From assembly GCA_020846195.1 (NCBI GenBank), contig JADLEJ010000007.1, positions 62,001-126,000 on the forward strand: a DNA stretch of 64,000 nt, in the 5' to 3' direction. The notes beneath the pieces are model-generated. The model did no database searches. It was not told the DNA's origin and saw only the letters and a list, made by a program, of their open reading frames with translations. The position numbers and the translations under genes are program-made. The DNA comes from Nitrospira sp. Lineage in GTDB: Bacteria > Nitrospirota > Nitrospiria > Nitrospirales > Nitrospiraceae. Below, piece by piece: positions 55,601-63,858 of the stretch; positions within the stretch are counted from its first letter, which is position 1; each line of letters starts with the position of its first letter.

Positions 55601-57546
55601 TCCCACTTCCAGTCCCACACCGTCGAATCGTAGGCCATAATCTGGGCCTTCTCATCGTTGGCATGGCCAGGCTGGCCTTGAGCTGGCACGAACATCTCGA
55701 CCCAATCCTTGATGTTCACCACCACCGGATCGGATTTCCAGTTCGTCTTCTGGCTCTTGTCGACGATCTGGAAGGTCTTGCCGAACCAATCGACAGTGGT
55801 GCCGATCAGCTTGTCCGACGAGACGCCCTGCTTCATGCGGCCCACACGCTCCGGCAACTCACGCATATCCGGCATCGTGTCGGTATGCGCCGCGCCAACT
55901 TGCAGCGTGTTGTAGAACCGGCCGTACCCCCACATGCCCGCGACGTAATGATGCGCCACGTGGCAGTGATAGAGGAACTCGCCGGCCAGATGCTGACAGC
56001 CACCGCCGCCGCACTCCGGCTCCAGGTCGAGCGCTTCTGACGGCCCGATGACTTCCACGTCCACCCGATCGGACTTGGTCCGAATGACCGGATATTTCAC
56101 CGGACCATCCTGACCCATCGCCCACAGGGTGTTGGGTTCGGTGCCAGGGCTGCGCTGCCAGCGGATGGTTCCGCTATGGGGATGGTGGGAGTGAAACACT
56201 TCCGATCCACCATGCACCACCCGCCACTTGACCGGGTCACCCATGTAACCGCGCGCCACCGTGGTGGGAGGATCGCCGAAGGTGTACGCGCTGTACGCCA
56301 TCGACTCGTCCTCGAACCCAAAATACTCATGCTGCAAATGCATCTGATCGATGCCGAACGGCTCGCTGCGATAGTTGATCGCGCGGCCACCCGGACGATA
56401 GGCGTCGGTCAACGGATCGCGCTGCGGCAAGAAGTCGCCCTTCTTGTTCAGCGGACGGAAGGCTTCGTCGCCGATTTCGTGATAGAACAGCACGAATTCG
56501 CGGAAGTCCGGCCCGGACCCGTTGTCGATCATGACCTGCCATCCGCTGTCGGTCTCGGGCGCGGCGCCCGTGCCGAGCGGATCGAGGTACTTGGAGCCCT
56601 TCGGCTCAACGATGAAGGCGCCGAAAAGGCCCAACACCGTCAATTCGCGGTCATGGCTCCACGAATGGAACTGCCGCACACCTTCCTGCATGTTTGGATA
56701 GATATACCACTCGAACTCCTGCGTCTTGCCCGGCGACACAACCGTATCCGGGTTCGTGGTTGTCGCAGGCTTCCCTGTGGCACTCACGATCATGCTGGAG
56801 GCCTGAATGACTAAGCTGCCATCCTCGCCCTCCATCTGATTGCGCAGCGTCATCTTGACGCAGTCGCCCTGGTTGGCGCGGAGCACTAACGGCTGAATCG
56901 CATCGCCTTGGTTTCCGGTCGTCACTGCGCCCGGATCGAACCCATCCTTCTCGCGGGCCTCTTTATTCTTGGCCTCTTCCGCGCGGACCTTGTCCAGGTC
57001 GTGGGTGTGGGCGTACATATACCCTGGATAGAAGTCGAGCCAGCGATTCAACGAGACTTCCACGTTGATCATCGAGACGTCAAACTTCTTGACCGGGGCA
57101 TTGGCTGGACACTTGCCGCCAGACGACAGGACCGGCTCGCCCTTGCCAGGATCCGACATGAGCAGGAAGCTGCTGCCGTCCTGCCCCATGTACTGGTGCA
57201 TCATCGACATGTCGTTGAACGCACCGGAGGTCGGAGTAGCCTGCGCATCTTTCTTCGCCTGGTCTCCCAGCTTCTCCATCAATCGATGGTGCTGCATCTC
57301 CATCTTCTCGGCATTGCCAGCACGACCTTCCATGGCGTTTTCCACCACGGTCTGGCCCTTGAGCTGCTGCGTCCAGCCCGGCATCGCGACCGGAGTCGCG
57401 TGGCCGTCGTGCAGCGGCTCAGCGGGTCCTGCTGCAAACAGCCATGGTGTCGCCACCAGGCTGCCTGTCAGCAACACGCTGTGCAGCATCAACGACAGGC
57501 GGCTACGCCTCCGTTGACGCTGAGATTGAAGTTGAAAAACCCTCAT
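52606..57546 (-). CDS. giant periplasmic multicopper oxidase (candidate metal oxidase)
   Basis: 1646 residues, one of the longest MCO types. Signal peptide (about 15-40, ending near FAAGPA). Multiple cupredoxin domains. Copper clusters: HSWSHD (~295), HSHHPHSG (~452), HCHVAHHYVAGM near 528 (the HCHxxxHxxxxM type 1/trinuclear motif), NIHPHFFQF (~832), FWHDHAFGATTWPHGG (~978), HVWTIAGH (~1160), HFNGRTSHFAEGG (~1210), EGHEWPIEP (~1552). Two long related halves (KCPANAPVKKFDV early, VCPANAPVKSFNV late) indicate internal duplication. Size and layout resemble MofA-type manganese-linked oxidases, but substrate is unproven. GGGGGGAGG precedes the ATG. Confidence 0.9.
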   Translation of the reverse strand: MRVFQLQSQRQRRRSRLSLMLHSVLLTGSLVATPWLFAAGPAEPLHDGHATPVAMPGWTQQLKGQTVVENAMEGRAGNAEKMEMQHHRLMEKLGDQAKKDAQATPTSGAFNDMSMMHQYMGQDGSSFLLMSDPGKGEPVLSSGGKCPANAPVKKFDVSMINVEVSLNRWLDFYPGYMYAHTHDLDKVRAEEAKNKEAREKDGFDPGAVTTGNQGDAIQPLVLRANQGDCVKMTLRNQMEGEDGSLVIQASSMIVSATGKPATTTNPDTVVSPGKTQEFEWYIYPNMQEGVRQFHSWSHDRELTVLGLFGAFIVEPKGSKYLDPLGTGAAPETDSGWQVMIDNGSGPDFREFVLFYHEIGDEAFRPLNKKGDFLPQRDPLTDAYRPGGRAINYRSEPFGIDQMHLQHEYFGFEDESMAYSAYTFGDPPTTVARGYMGDPVKWRVVHGGSEVFHSHHPHSGTIRWQRSPGTEPNTLWAMGQDGPVKYPVIRTKSDRVDVEVIGPSEALDLEPECGGGGCQHLAGEFLYHCHVAHHYVAGMWGYGRFYNTLQVGAAHTDTMPDMRELPERVGRMKQGVSSDKLIGTTVDWFGKTFQIVDKSQKTNWKSDPVVVNIKDWVEMFVPAQGQPGHANDEKAQIMAYDSTVWDWKWDGNIARGERESTAANPKYPWAAKWDDSTRPAILFDPTTGKMAWPLFKPHFGKRVPFSANHSGAPWLEPIHQDANGERTSEPAIPGEQGRWSLCPVNANRKFYNIHFVRMPITLAKKQGKEPAMVDKDGLIYLLHEEERLTRANDDLKLPAVIRANVYDCVDLVLTSEWDDDDYTNFQSSKINIHPHFFQFDTGNSDGVISGMEYEMSVRPFTMWGKKTKHGLPAPMVAKIVGGAKAGASSIKIEMAPGASKFHVNTELMVGMDCLEKGNDATASLPRDKSCSEVARIKEIKGDQVTFFKPLKNNHPANDLVSPEFVRYRWWVDVDMGTVFWHDHAFGATTWPHGGFGVTIVEPFGSTYHDPKNGKLVWSGPIADIHSNEPIGAGVSGSFRELMVSIHDTVPHTVNVIEAGNPPGQPIEVALEAGKTVSFQMPDKILNAPNKYINGGTHTTGSGFNFRAAPFAQRLSNNPDTSKLFSSAIHGDPGTPLLRAYTGDTMVFRLLHQLMNESHVWTIAGHTFLTERYAADANRKNSIHVGIAERYDLVTKAGGFQGMPGDYIHFNGRTSHFAEGGWGIVRVLDKETADLKPLPKGTNPLGIPATPSSVCPANAPVKSFNVVALDRPMKLHPKAPDAIEVDFERKIEMTMPEGKIFALEEEATTVASGLTPNPLTLRVNLGDCIKVSLKNKMKASRASFFAPGLAFDPKDSQGLNVGNNAGDQTVAPGEGRIYTYYAHPSNKETTSLVWDGGNIVVNPRNGLYGAIVVGPRGSQYRDPVTGADISQKNAWRADVIVDASLTENAGKRNYRDVALFFQDEDNIIGTAFMPYVQNVAGLTSVNYRAEPYKFREEQGCSLGKIFQPCAVDKPEDPVTPLIEAHAGDAVRIHVIGANSEQNGMFGVEGHEWPIEPYMPGADMISVVEYAGSEVLDVFLRGGAGGPYRQVGDFVWSNARLPYTQSGQWGYLRVLPAGDSRIQPLGAAGMGAKQAEVEPAVKAIPTAMK

Positions 57547-58038
57547 ATCGCGGCCTCCCCCCTGTTATGACCGCCCCCTGGGCGGACTGTTGAAACACAC
57601 CGACAATGAATGCTCGCCACATACTTCCAGGTACTTTATCTGCGCGATAAAAGTACCGGCCTCCGATGCTCCCCGGCCTCTCCACTGGAGGGAGTTAGAG
57701 CTGGTGAAGGTTCCTTCTTGCGAAGGAGAGGGTCATTCGGAGGCCGGTCCAAAATTACCCAGACCTTCACCAGCGGAGCTTTCTATCCGCAAGCGTTATG
57801 CCTAACTCACCGTCCTCCCAGCATATTTTCGATTTATCAGTCCTGGAGCGGCTCCGATATCGTTCACTGTTTTCTCAAGGCATTTCATCCAAATGGCATG
57901 ATTCCACAGACATAGACAGGCAAATACGCAGCAACCATTCGATGCTAGAGTTTTCATGCACTTGTACTGTCTATTTAGATGGACAGCTACGGGAGATCGG
58001 TTGGGGCAAATGAGGGCACGGAAAGACTAACAGAGGGG
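57547..58038. other. upstream region of the multicopper oxidase
   Basis: 492 bases between the sigma-54 activator gene (ending 58039) and the oxidase start, both leftward. No gene; short plus-strand frames have no RBS. Nearest the oxidase a GTCCGCC-CAGG-GGGCGGTC hairpin lies just before the Shine-Dalgarno run, and further up are several longer inverted repeats (separate entry). I could not find a GG-N10-GC sigma-54 promoter pattern here by eye. Confidence 0.5.
57630..57774 (-). repeat. interlocked inverted repeats upstream of the multicopper oxidase
   Basis: Three structures: a near-palindrome GGTACTTTATC/GATAAAAGTACC (57630-57657); a long-range pair ACCGGCCTCCGATG (57655-57668) with CATTCGGAGGCCGGT (57734-57748); and GCTGGTGAAGGT (57700-57711) with ACCTTCACCAGC (57763-57774). 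The last two cross each other, so they are mutually exclusive or form a pseudoknot. They lie 84-228 bases upstream of the oxidase start. Confidence 0.6.
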
Positions 58039-59433
58039 CTATTGGAGGCCGTACTCTCGCAGCTTATTGTAGAGACCTGCCCGGCTAATCTTCAGCAACT
58101 TGGCGGCTCGAAGCCGGTTCCCGCCAGTCTTCCTCAAGGCCTCGACGATGCGCGTCCGTTCCGTGAGGCTAACGGCATCCCGAACTACCGTGCGCAGCCC
58201 TTCCTCAGGAGCCTTCGCTCCCAACGCCACGATATCGCCGCACATCAGATCTGGACCTGTCGTCGTCACAACGGCCCGCTCAATGTAATGTTGCAATTCT
58301 CGAACATTCCCCGGCCACGCTGCCTCACTGAGCGCCTGCACCACATCGGACGAGACCGTTCTCGGCGGCTGCCGATGGCGCTGGCACGACACGACGATGA
58401 ACTGCTCGACCAATAGAGGAATATCCTCTCGCCGCTCTCGAAGCGGGGGCAGCGCCAACGGCAAGACCGCCAATCGATAATACAGATCCTGCCGGAAGGC
58501 CCTAACCTTCACTAACTCGTTGAGGTCTTTGTTCGTCGCCGACACGACCCGCACATCGACCTTAACCGGCTGGTTGCCTCCGACCCGTTTCACTTCCCCT
58601 TCCTGCAGCACGCGCAACAGCTTGGCCTGAAACGTCGGCGTCGTATCGGCTATTTCGTCGAGAAAAATTGTGCCGCCGTCCGCGTCCTCGAATAGGCCCC
58701 GCTTATTCGCCGTCGCGCCGGTAAACGAGCCCTTCATATGGCCGAACAACTCGCTCTCCAACAGCGTCTCCGGGAGCGATCCACAATCCACGACGACAAA
58801 CGGTTTGTCCCGGCGATCGCTGAGGCGGTGAATGGTCTTCGCGACCAATTCCTTGCCGGTGCCGCTTTCACCCTGGATCAATACGGTCGCCTGGCTCTCC
58901 GCAACCAGCGCAATCATGTCGAACAACTGCTGCATGGCCGCGCTGCGGCCGATGAGATCGCCCAAATGCTCCCGCACCATTGGCGAGGGACGATCGTCCG
59001 CCTCCTGAAATACCGGTCGAATAACCGGTTTAGAAGAAGACGAAAACAACACCAGCATAGACGAGACCTGCCCATCGCCGGCGACGAGCGGAAACGCCTG
59101 ATGCATCCCACAGGCGGTTCCATCGCCTTCTACGCCGCACGACACAGACTGGACGTCAGTTGTTTGAAACACTTTCGTTGCCGGGCAGGTGCCGCAGGGA
59201 TCGGTCCGATCCGCAAACGCCTGATAGCACTTCGCGGGATGCGAGCGGGACTCATCGGACACGCGCCCTGCCCAGGCCGCCGAGTTGGCATACACGACAT
59301 TGAACTCGCGATCCATCACCGCGACACGATCGGAGATCCCGCCCGCAAGCTGCCGAATCGCTTCGACCCGCGCGGCAAGAATGGGATCGCTGAAGGAAGG
59401 AACGACACACACCTCTGGCTGAGATCCGGCCAT
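58039..59433 (-). CDS. sigma-54-dependent activator with cysteine-rich PAS domain
   Basis: 464 residues behind GGAGTATAGAG. N-terminal PAS domain (about 25-125) with C69, C80, C83, C99, C108 and H111 ([17 protein letters not shown]). AAA+ domain (about 160-390) with Walker A GESGTGKE and loop GSFTGA, a conservative GAFTGA variant; C-terminal Fis-type HTH ([20 protein letters not shown]). It activates sigma-54 promoters directly, without a receiver domain. The cysteines suggest sensing of redox, metal or a bound cofactor. Next downstream gene is the giant oxidase. Confidence 0.93.
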   Translation of the reverse strand: MAGSQPEVCVVPSFSDPILAARVEAIRQLAGGISDRVAVMDREFNVVYANSAAWAGRVSDESRSHPAKCYQAFADRTDPCGTCPATKVFQTTDVQSVSCGVEGDGTACGMHQAFPLVAGDGQVSSMLVLFSSSSKPVIRPVFQEADDRPSPMVREHLGDLIGRSAAMQQLFDMIALVAESQATVLIQGESGTGKELVAKTIHRLSDRRDKPFVVVDCGSLPETLLESELFGHMKGSFTGATANKRGLFEDADGGTIFLDEIADTTPTFQAKLLRVLQEGEVKRVGGNQPVKVDVRVVSATNKDLNELVKVRAFRQDLYYRLAVLPLALPPLRERREDIPLLVEQFIVVSCQRHRQPPRTVSSDVVQALSEAAWPGNVRELQHYIERAVVTTTGPDLMCGDIVALGAKAPEEGLRTVVRDAVSLTERTRIVEALRKTGGNRLRAAKLLKISRAGLYNKLREYGLQ

Positions 59434-59463
59434 CTCTATACTCCATCTATCTGTGAACGGAAG

Positions 59464-59880
59464 CTACCGAGCCACCTCTGTCGCTGCAACGTGCTGAGGC
59501 CCACTCCGATTCTCTTCCCTAATCAGTTGCCTCACACAAGACCTCAACTCCGCCAGATGCACCGGTTTGCTGAAATACGCCGTCGCGCCGGCTCGCAGCA
59601 CTTTCATCCTGACCTGTTCATCGCCGAACGCCGTCATAACGACAATAGGGCAGCTCGGAGCGATGGCTCTCAGGCGGTTGATATAGTCCACGCCGCCCGC
59701 GTCAAAACGAATCTCCGTCAAAATCAAATTCGGCACCGCACTGAGAACTAGCTGAAAGGCCGCTTCCCCGTCCCCAGCTTCATGAAGCGCATACCCTTCC
59801 CGCCACAAACTATCGCAGAGGAGACTGCGCATCTCTCCGTCATCGTCGACCACCAGCACCGCCGGCTTCCCCTCTATCAC
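59464..59880 (-). CDS. degenerate receiver-domain protein
   Basis: 138 residues from a GTG (59880), behind GGGGG. CheY-like fold: acidic pair in VVDDDGEM (D12-D14), T83 in VVMTAFG and K105 in YFSKPV are all kept, but the phospho-acceptor position reads ILTEIRF (E56), not Asp. Glu often mimics a permanently phosphorylated state, so this may be a locked-on or docking protein. It lies 30 bases before the sigma-54 activator on the same strand, so they likely work together. Confidence 0.85.
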   Translation of the reverse strand: MIEGKPAVLVVDDDGEMRSLLCDSLWREGYALHEAGDGEAAFQLVLSAVPNLILTEIRFDAGGVDYINRLRAIAPSCPIVVMTAFGDEQVRMKVLRAGATAYFSKPVHLAELRSCVRQLIREENRSGPQHVAATEVAR

Positions 59881-60101
59881 AACGCCCCCTTCCTAACACT
59901 TCATAAATTCGTGTGCATCGGGATAACGCAAAGACAATGCCATTCGGCCGGCTCATCGTGCCTTGCAATGCTGGCTATTTTATTGGGAATCCGCGATGAA
60001 CGCCCGCGCCAGAAACCGCAGGCTGAAGAGAAACACCCCAACATCTAAATGCCCGACTGTTGCAAGACGCCCCAGTCGAGACAAGACACACACCGCAAGC
60101 C

Positions 60102-62387
60102 CTATCCGCCCTTCGGGAGCAGAATTGTAAACGTCGTCCCCTGCCCCTCCAGACTTTCCGCCGAGATCGAACCGTGATGCTCTTCGATAATGCCTTTCAC
60201 CACCGTAAGGCCAAGCCCCGTTCCCTTTCCAAACTCTTTGGTTGTAAAGAACGGGTCGAACACCCTGGCGATCACTTCCGGAGGAATCCCACTGCCCGTA
60301 TCCGCCACCGTGAGCTTCACCATGCTGTCCGCCTGCGCCATCCCGATACGCAATTGCCCACCATCCGGCATCGCATGAACGGCATTCATGATGAGATTGA
60401 TGAGCACCTGGTTCATCTGGTCGGCATCGGCCTGCACTTTGGGACAAGCCTCCTCCAACTGCATCTCGACCTGCACCCGGTTTTTCGCCAGCCGCTCCTG
60501 GAACATCTCGACGCTGCTTTCAATGACTTCCCGCAACGCCAGCGAGCCACGCTCAGGCGGCTTGCGCCTGGCAACCGCCAGAAGCTGATTCATGACCCGC
60601 GTAATACGCTCGACCTGCGCCACAATCGTTTGCAGCCCCCGCTTCACCGTCTCATCCGTCACGCGGTCCATCAGATATTCCGCGCGGCCCAGAATAACGT
60701 TCATCGGCGTGCCGATCTCATGCGCCATCCCGGAGGCAACCGTCCCGAGCTCCGCAATGCGTTCCGTCTTGCGCAACCGGTCCTGCAACCGTTTCCGTTC
60801 GCTGATATCGCGCAGCATCACCAGCATCGCCGGACCTTCTTCGTCGGAAAACCCCGCCGAGCTGACCTCGACATCCATCGGCAGGCCATCTCGCCTGAGG
60901 ATCTGCTCCTCAACCATCGGAACGACCTGGCTCCCGCCAAGCAATTCACCCGCCCGCTCCCGCATGGCTGCATGAGAATCCTGATGAAAAAGATCGAAGG
61001 GAGACCGCCCGACGATCTCCTCGGCCTTCACCGCGCCAAACAGTTTCAGCGCCTGATCGTTCGCAAAAATAACCCGCTCGGCCCGCATCACCAGAATGCC
61101 GTAGGGCGAGACCGCGACCAGGCGCCGATACCGCTCTTCGCTTTGCCGGATCAAATGCTCCACGCGTTTACGCGCCGTCACATCCTGCGTGGTCCCGACC
61201 ACCCGCGTCACCCGAAGACCGGCACCCGTTCCTTCAAAAAACGCCTGCGCCCGCACCACCATCCACCGCACTTCCCCGTCGGGATACCGCATCCGGCACT
61301 CCGACGTAAACCGCGCATCAGGCGTATCGGGCCGGTGCGTCGGCGACATCAGTTCTTGCAACGCGTGCAAGTCGCCGGGATCCACGGACGCCATCATGGC
61401 GCCCAGCGAAACACCGGTCGCGCAACGATGGAGCGCCTGGGCGCGGGCATCCAGCTGCACTACATCGGCCGTCACATCGTATTCCCAGGCTCCAAGCTGA
61501 CCGGCTTCAAGAGCCAGCCGGGACCGCTCTTCGATTCCCCGCAGATGCGCTTCCGCGCGCAGCCGCTCCGTAATGTCTCGCAGAATCACGGTATAAAACG
61601 TGGTGCCTTCAACCACGATATGGGAAATCGCCGCTTCGACCGGAAATTCCTCGCCGTTCCCGCGCAGCCCCACGACGGTCCCGAGCTGCCCCATCTTCCG
61701 GCTGGTCACATGGGATCGCCCGAACTTCTCCACATGATGCCGATGCGCTTCCCTAAACCGTGCGGGCAGGAATCTGTCCATCGAGCAACCGATCGCGTCG
61801 CGGGCCGTACAATGAAACATCCGCTCGGCCGCCTCGTTGAAGAGCAGGATCTGCATCCGGTCATCGCTGGTGATGATGGCATCCATGGCGGATTGGACAA
61901 TCCCGTCCAGCCGAAGACTGCTCAGCAGCAAGTCGCGCGCAACTTGCGACTCGCGGTGCATGGCGCCGGTCGCGCTGGCTTCAGCCAGTTCGCGCGCCGC
62001 CACGGCCGCTTCCCGTCCAGCCTCTGCCTGCGCTTGCGCCGCCCGGGCACCGACGAGCTGACTGCGCGACTGCTTCTGCCGAACCATCATCCAAGTGAGA
62101 CCCCACATCACCGCCAGGCCAAGCACCCGATTCATCACCGCCATGGCCGGATGAACATCGCCAGGCGAAAAATACCCGCCCAGCGCTGTCAGCACCGTCG
62201 CCACCGCGGCAAAGTTGTAGGCATCGCGGTCGCGCGGGGATTGCAGGGTGAGCACGAGCGGGATGAAATACAAGAGCCAGTCGGCCCAGCCCAGCGGCGT
62301 CAGAAGATCAAAAACAAAGATCGATAGAGCGAGCAGGGCGACAAGCCCAGCCCCCAAGCGGGTGGCGGTTTCAGCTGGCGGATTCAC
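60102..62387 (-). CDS. multi-PAS membrane-associated histidine kinase
   Basis: 761 residues from a GTG (62387) behind AAGG. N-terminal hydrophobic region with about four TMs (residues 10-105), a coiled-coil linker, four PAS-type domains (about 150-510, the central one carrying a PAC-like C-terminal motif), then HisKA with [22 protein letters not shown] as phospho-His region (H in HEIGTP) and a HATPase_c with [25 protein letters not shown] and TGLGLTVV. It phosphorylates the adjacent NtrC-type regulator. Its signal is unknown. Confidence 0.92.
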   Translation of the reverse strand: MNPPAETATRLGAGLVALLALSIFVFDLLTPLGWADWLLYFIPLVLTLQSPRDRDAYNFAAVATVLTALGGYFSPGDVHPAMAVMNRVLGLAVMWGLTWMMVRQKQSRSQLVGARAAQAQAEAGREAAVAARELAEASATGAMHRESQVARDLLLSSLRLDGIVQSAMDAIITSDDRMQILLFNEAAERMFHCTARDAIGCSMDRFLPARFREAHRHHVEKFGRSHVTSRKMGQLGTVVGLRGNGEEFPVEAAISHIVVEGTTFYTVILRDITERLRAEAHLRGIEERSRLALEAGQLGAWEYDVTADVVQLDARAQALHRCATGVSLGAMMASVDPGDLHALQELMSPTHRPDTPDARFTSECRMRYPDGEVRWMVVRAQAFFEGTGAGLRVTRVVGTTQDVTARKRVEHLIRQSEERYRRLVAVSPYGILVMRAERVIFANDQALKLFGAVKAEEIVGRSPFDLFHQDSHAAMRERAGELLGGSQVVPMVEEQILRRDGLPMDVEVSSAGFSDEEGPAMLVMLRDISERKRLQDRLRKTERIAELGTVASGMAHEIGTPMNVILGRAEYLMDRVTDETVKRGLQTIVAQVERITRVMNQLLAVARRKPPERGSLALREVIESSVEMFQERLAKNRVQVEMQLEEACPKVQADADQMNQVLINLIMNAVHAMPDGGQLRIGMAQADSMVKLTVADTGSGIPPEVIARVFDPFFTTKEFGKGTGLGLTVVKGIIEEHHGSISAESLEGQGTTFTILLPKGG

Positions 62388-62423
62388 GAAGGCCTTGGAC
62401 CGGCGTGCATGGTGAACGATAGT

Positions 62424-63800
62424 CTACTCGTGCGTCTTCGCTTCTTCAATCTCGCCGAGCTTGCGATAGAGCGTTTTCCGGTCGATGCCCAAGGCCTGCG
62501 CGGCCTGATATTTATTCCCGCCGGTCTTGTCGAGAATCTTCTTGATGTACTCTCGCTCGATTTCCTGCAGCGGCAGCATCCTCTCCGCCGCTTCGTCGAG
62601 CACCCGCCGGTCTCCGCGAGCGCCCTGTACCGCCGGAGGCAGATCGTCCGGAGCGATCTTCTCGCCGCGATTGAGCGTCACCGCCCGCTCGACGACATTC
62701 TCCAACTCACGGACATTGCCCGGCCAGTTGTAGTCCATCAGCATCGCCAGGGCCGACTCGCTGGCGCCTTTGACTTCCTTGTTCCGGGCTTCGGCGCATT
62801 TCTTTAAAAACGTTTCCACGAGAATAGGAATGTCCTCCCGGCGATCCCGCAACGGCGGCAGCACCACTTCAATCACATTGAGCCGGTAGAACAAATCATC
62901 GCGAAACCGCTTCGCCTTCACCTCTTCCGCAAGATGCAAATTCGTGGCGGCGATGATCCGCACATCGACGGCGATCGGCTTATTGGCGCCGACCCGCCGG
63001 ATTTCCTTTTCTTGAATGGCGCGCAGGAGTTTGGCTTGCAGCATGATCGGCAATTCGCTGATCTCATCGAGAAACAACGTGCCCTTCTGCGCTTCTTCGA
63101 ACAGGCCGCGCTTATCCGACTTGGCGTCGGTGAAGGCCCCGCGCATATGGCCGAACAACTCGCTTTCCAGGAGCTGCTCGGGAATCGCGGCGCAATTGAC
63201 CGGCACGAACGGCGCATCCTTGCGATCGCTATTGTAGTGGATGGCCTTCGCCACCAATTCCTTTCCCGTTCCGCTTTCGCCGGTAATCAACACATTGGTG
63301 GGGCTGTCCGCGACGCGGCGGATCAAATCGAAGACCGCTTGAATCGCTTTGCTCTTCCCAAGAATGTGATGAAAGCTGTATTCCTTATGCACTTCTTTCC
63401 TCAGCCGGCTCACTTCGCGGCGCAGCGCCGATTCGCGCACCGCGCGCTCGACGACTCGAATAATTTCCTCGGTCTTCACCGGCTTCGTCAGGTAATCGCT
63501 CGCGCCTCGCTTCATCGCCTCAACCGCCGTTTCGACGGACCCGAACGCGGTCATGAGGATGACGCCGATGTCGGGGTACAGCCGCTTGATCTCCAGGAGC
63601 AATTCCGTGCCGAGCATCCCCTTCATGCGCAAATCGGTCAGCACCACGGCAAAGTCTTCCTCGGCCAGGAGTTTCAGCGCCTCCTGCCCGCTTCCCGCCG
63701 TCGAAATCTGATGCCCGCGGTCCTTGAGCACGTCGAACACCAGTTCGCGCATCTCGGCATCGTCGTCAACGACCAGCACCGCGCCCCATTCTTCCGTCAT
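62424..63800 (-). CDS. NtrC-family sigma-54-dependent response regulator
   Basis: 458 residues behind GGAGTCGGGC. Receiver (1-120) with phospho-acceptor D56 (VVLTDLRMKG); AAA+ domain with GESGTGKE and the sigma-54 loop GAFTDA, where GAFTGA has Gly to Asp at position 5; Fis-type HTH (GGNKYQAAQALGIDRKTLYRKL). First gene of the kinase-regulator cluster; the kinase starts 36 bases downstream, so they are a cognate pair. Confidence 0.94.
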   Translation of the reverse strand: MTEEWGAVLVVDDDAEMRELVFDVLKDRGHQISTAGSGQEALKLLAEEDFAVVLTDLRMKGMLGTELLLEIKRLYPDIGVILMTAFGSVETAVEAMKRGASDYLTKPVKTEEIIRVVERAVRESALRREVSRLRKEVHKEYSFHHILGKSKAIQAVFDLIRRVADSPTNVLITGESGTGKELVAKAIHYNSDRKDAPFVPVNCAAIPEQLLESELFGHMRGAFTDAKSDKRGLFEEAQKGTLFLDEISELPIMLQAKLLRAIQEKEIRRVGANKPIAVDVRIIAATNLHLAEEVKAKRFRDDLFYRLNVIEVVLPPLRDRREDIPILVETFLKKCAEARNKEVKGASESALAMLMDYNWPGNVRELENVVERAVTLNRGEKIAPDDLPPAVQGARGDRRVLDEAAERMLPLQEIEREYIKKILDKTGGNKYQAAQALGIDRKTLYRKLGEIEEAKTHE

Positions 63801-63858
63801 GCCCGACTCCTTCTCGTCAGTTGCTAGAGCGCGGCCTCATCCCCTCGGCAACACGGAA

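Noticed and set aside
57610..57915. 101-residue plus-strand ORF upstream of the oxidase
   Set aside because: No RBS, no motif; lies over inverted repeats that explain the sequence better.
57547..58038. sigma-54 promoter in front of the oxidase
   Set aside because: By eye no GG-N10-GC match with good flanks; a pattern search would settle it.
60060..62327. 755-residue plus-strand ORF over the histidine kinase gene
   Set aside because: Shadow of the kinase; His/Arg-rich, no fold.
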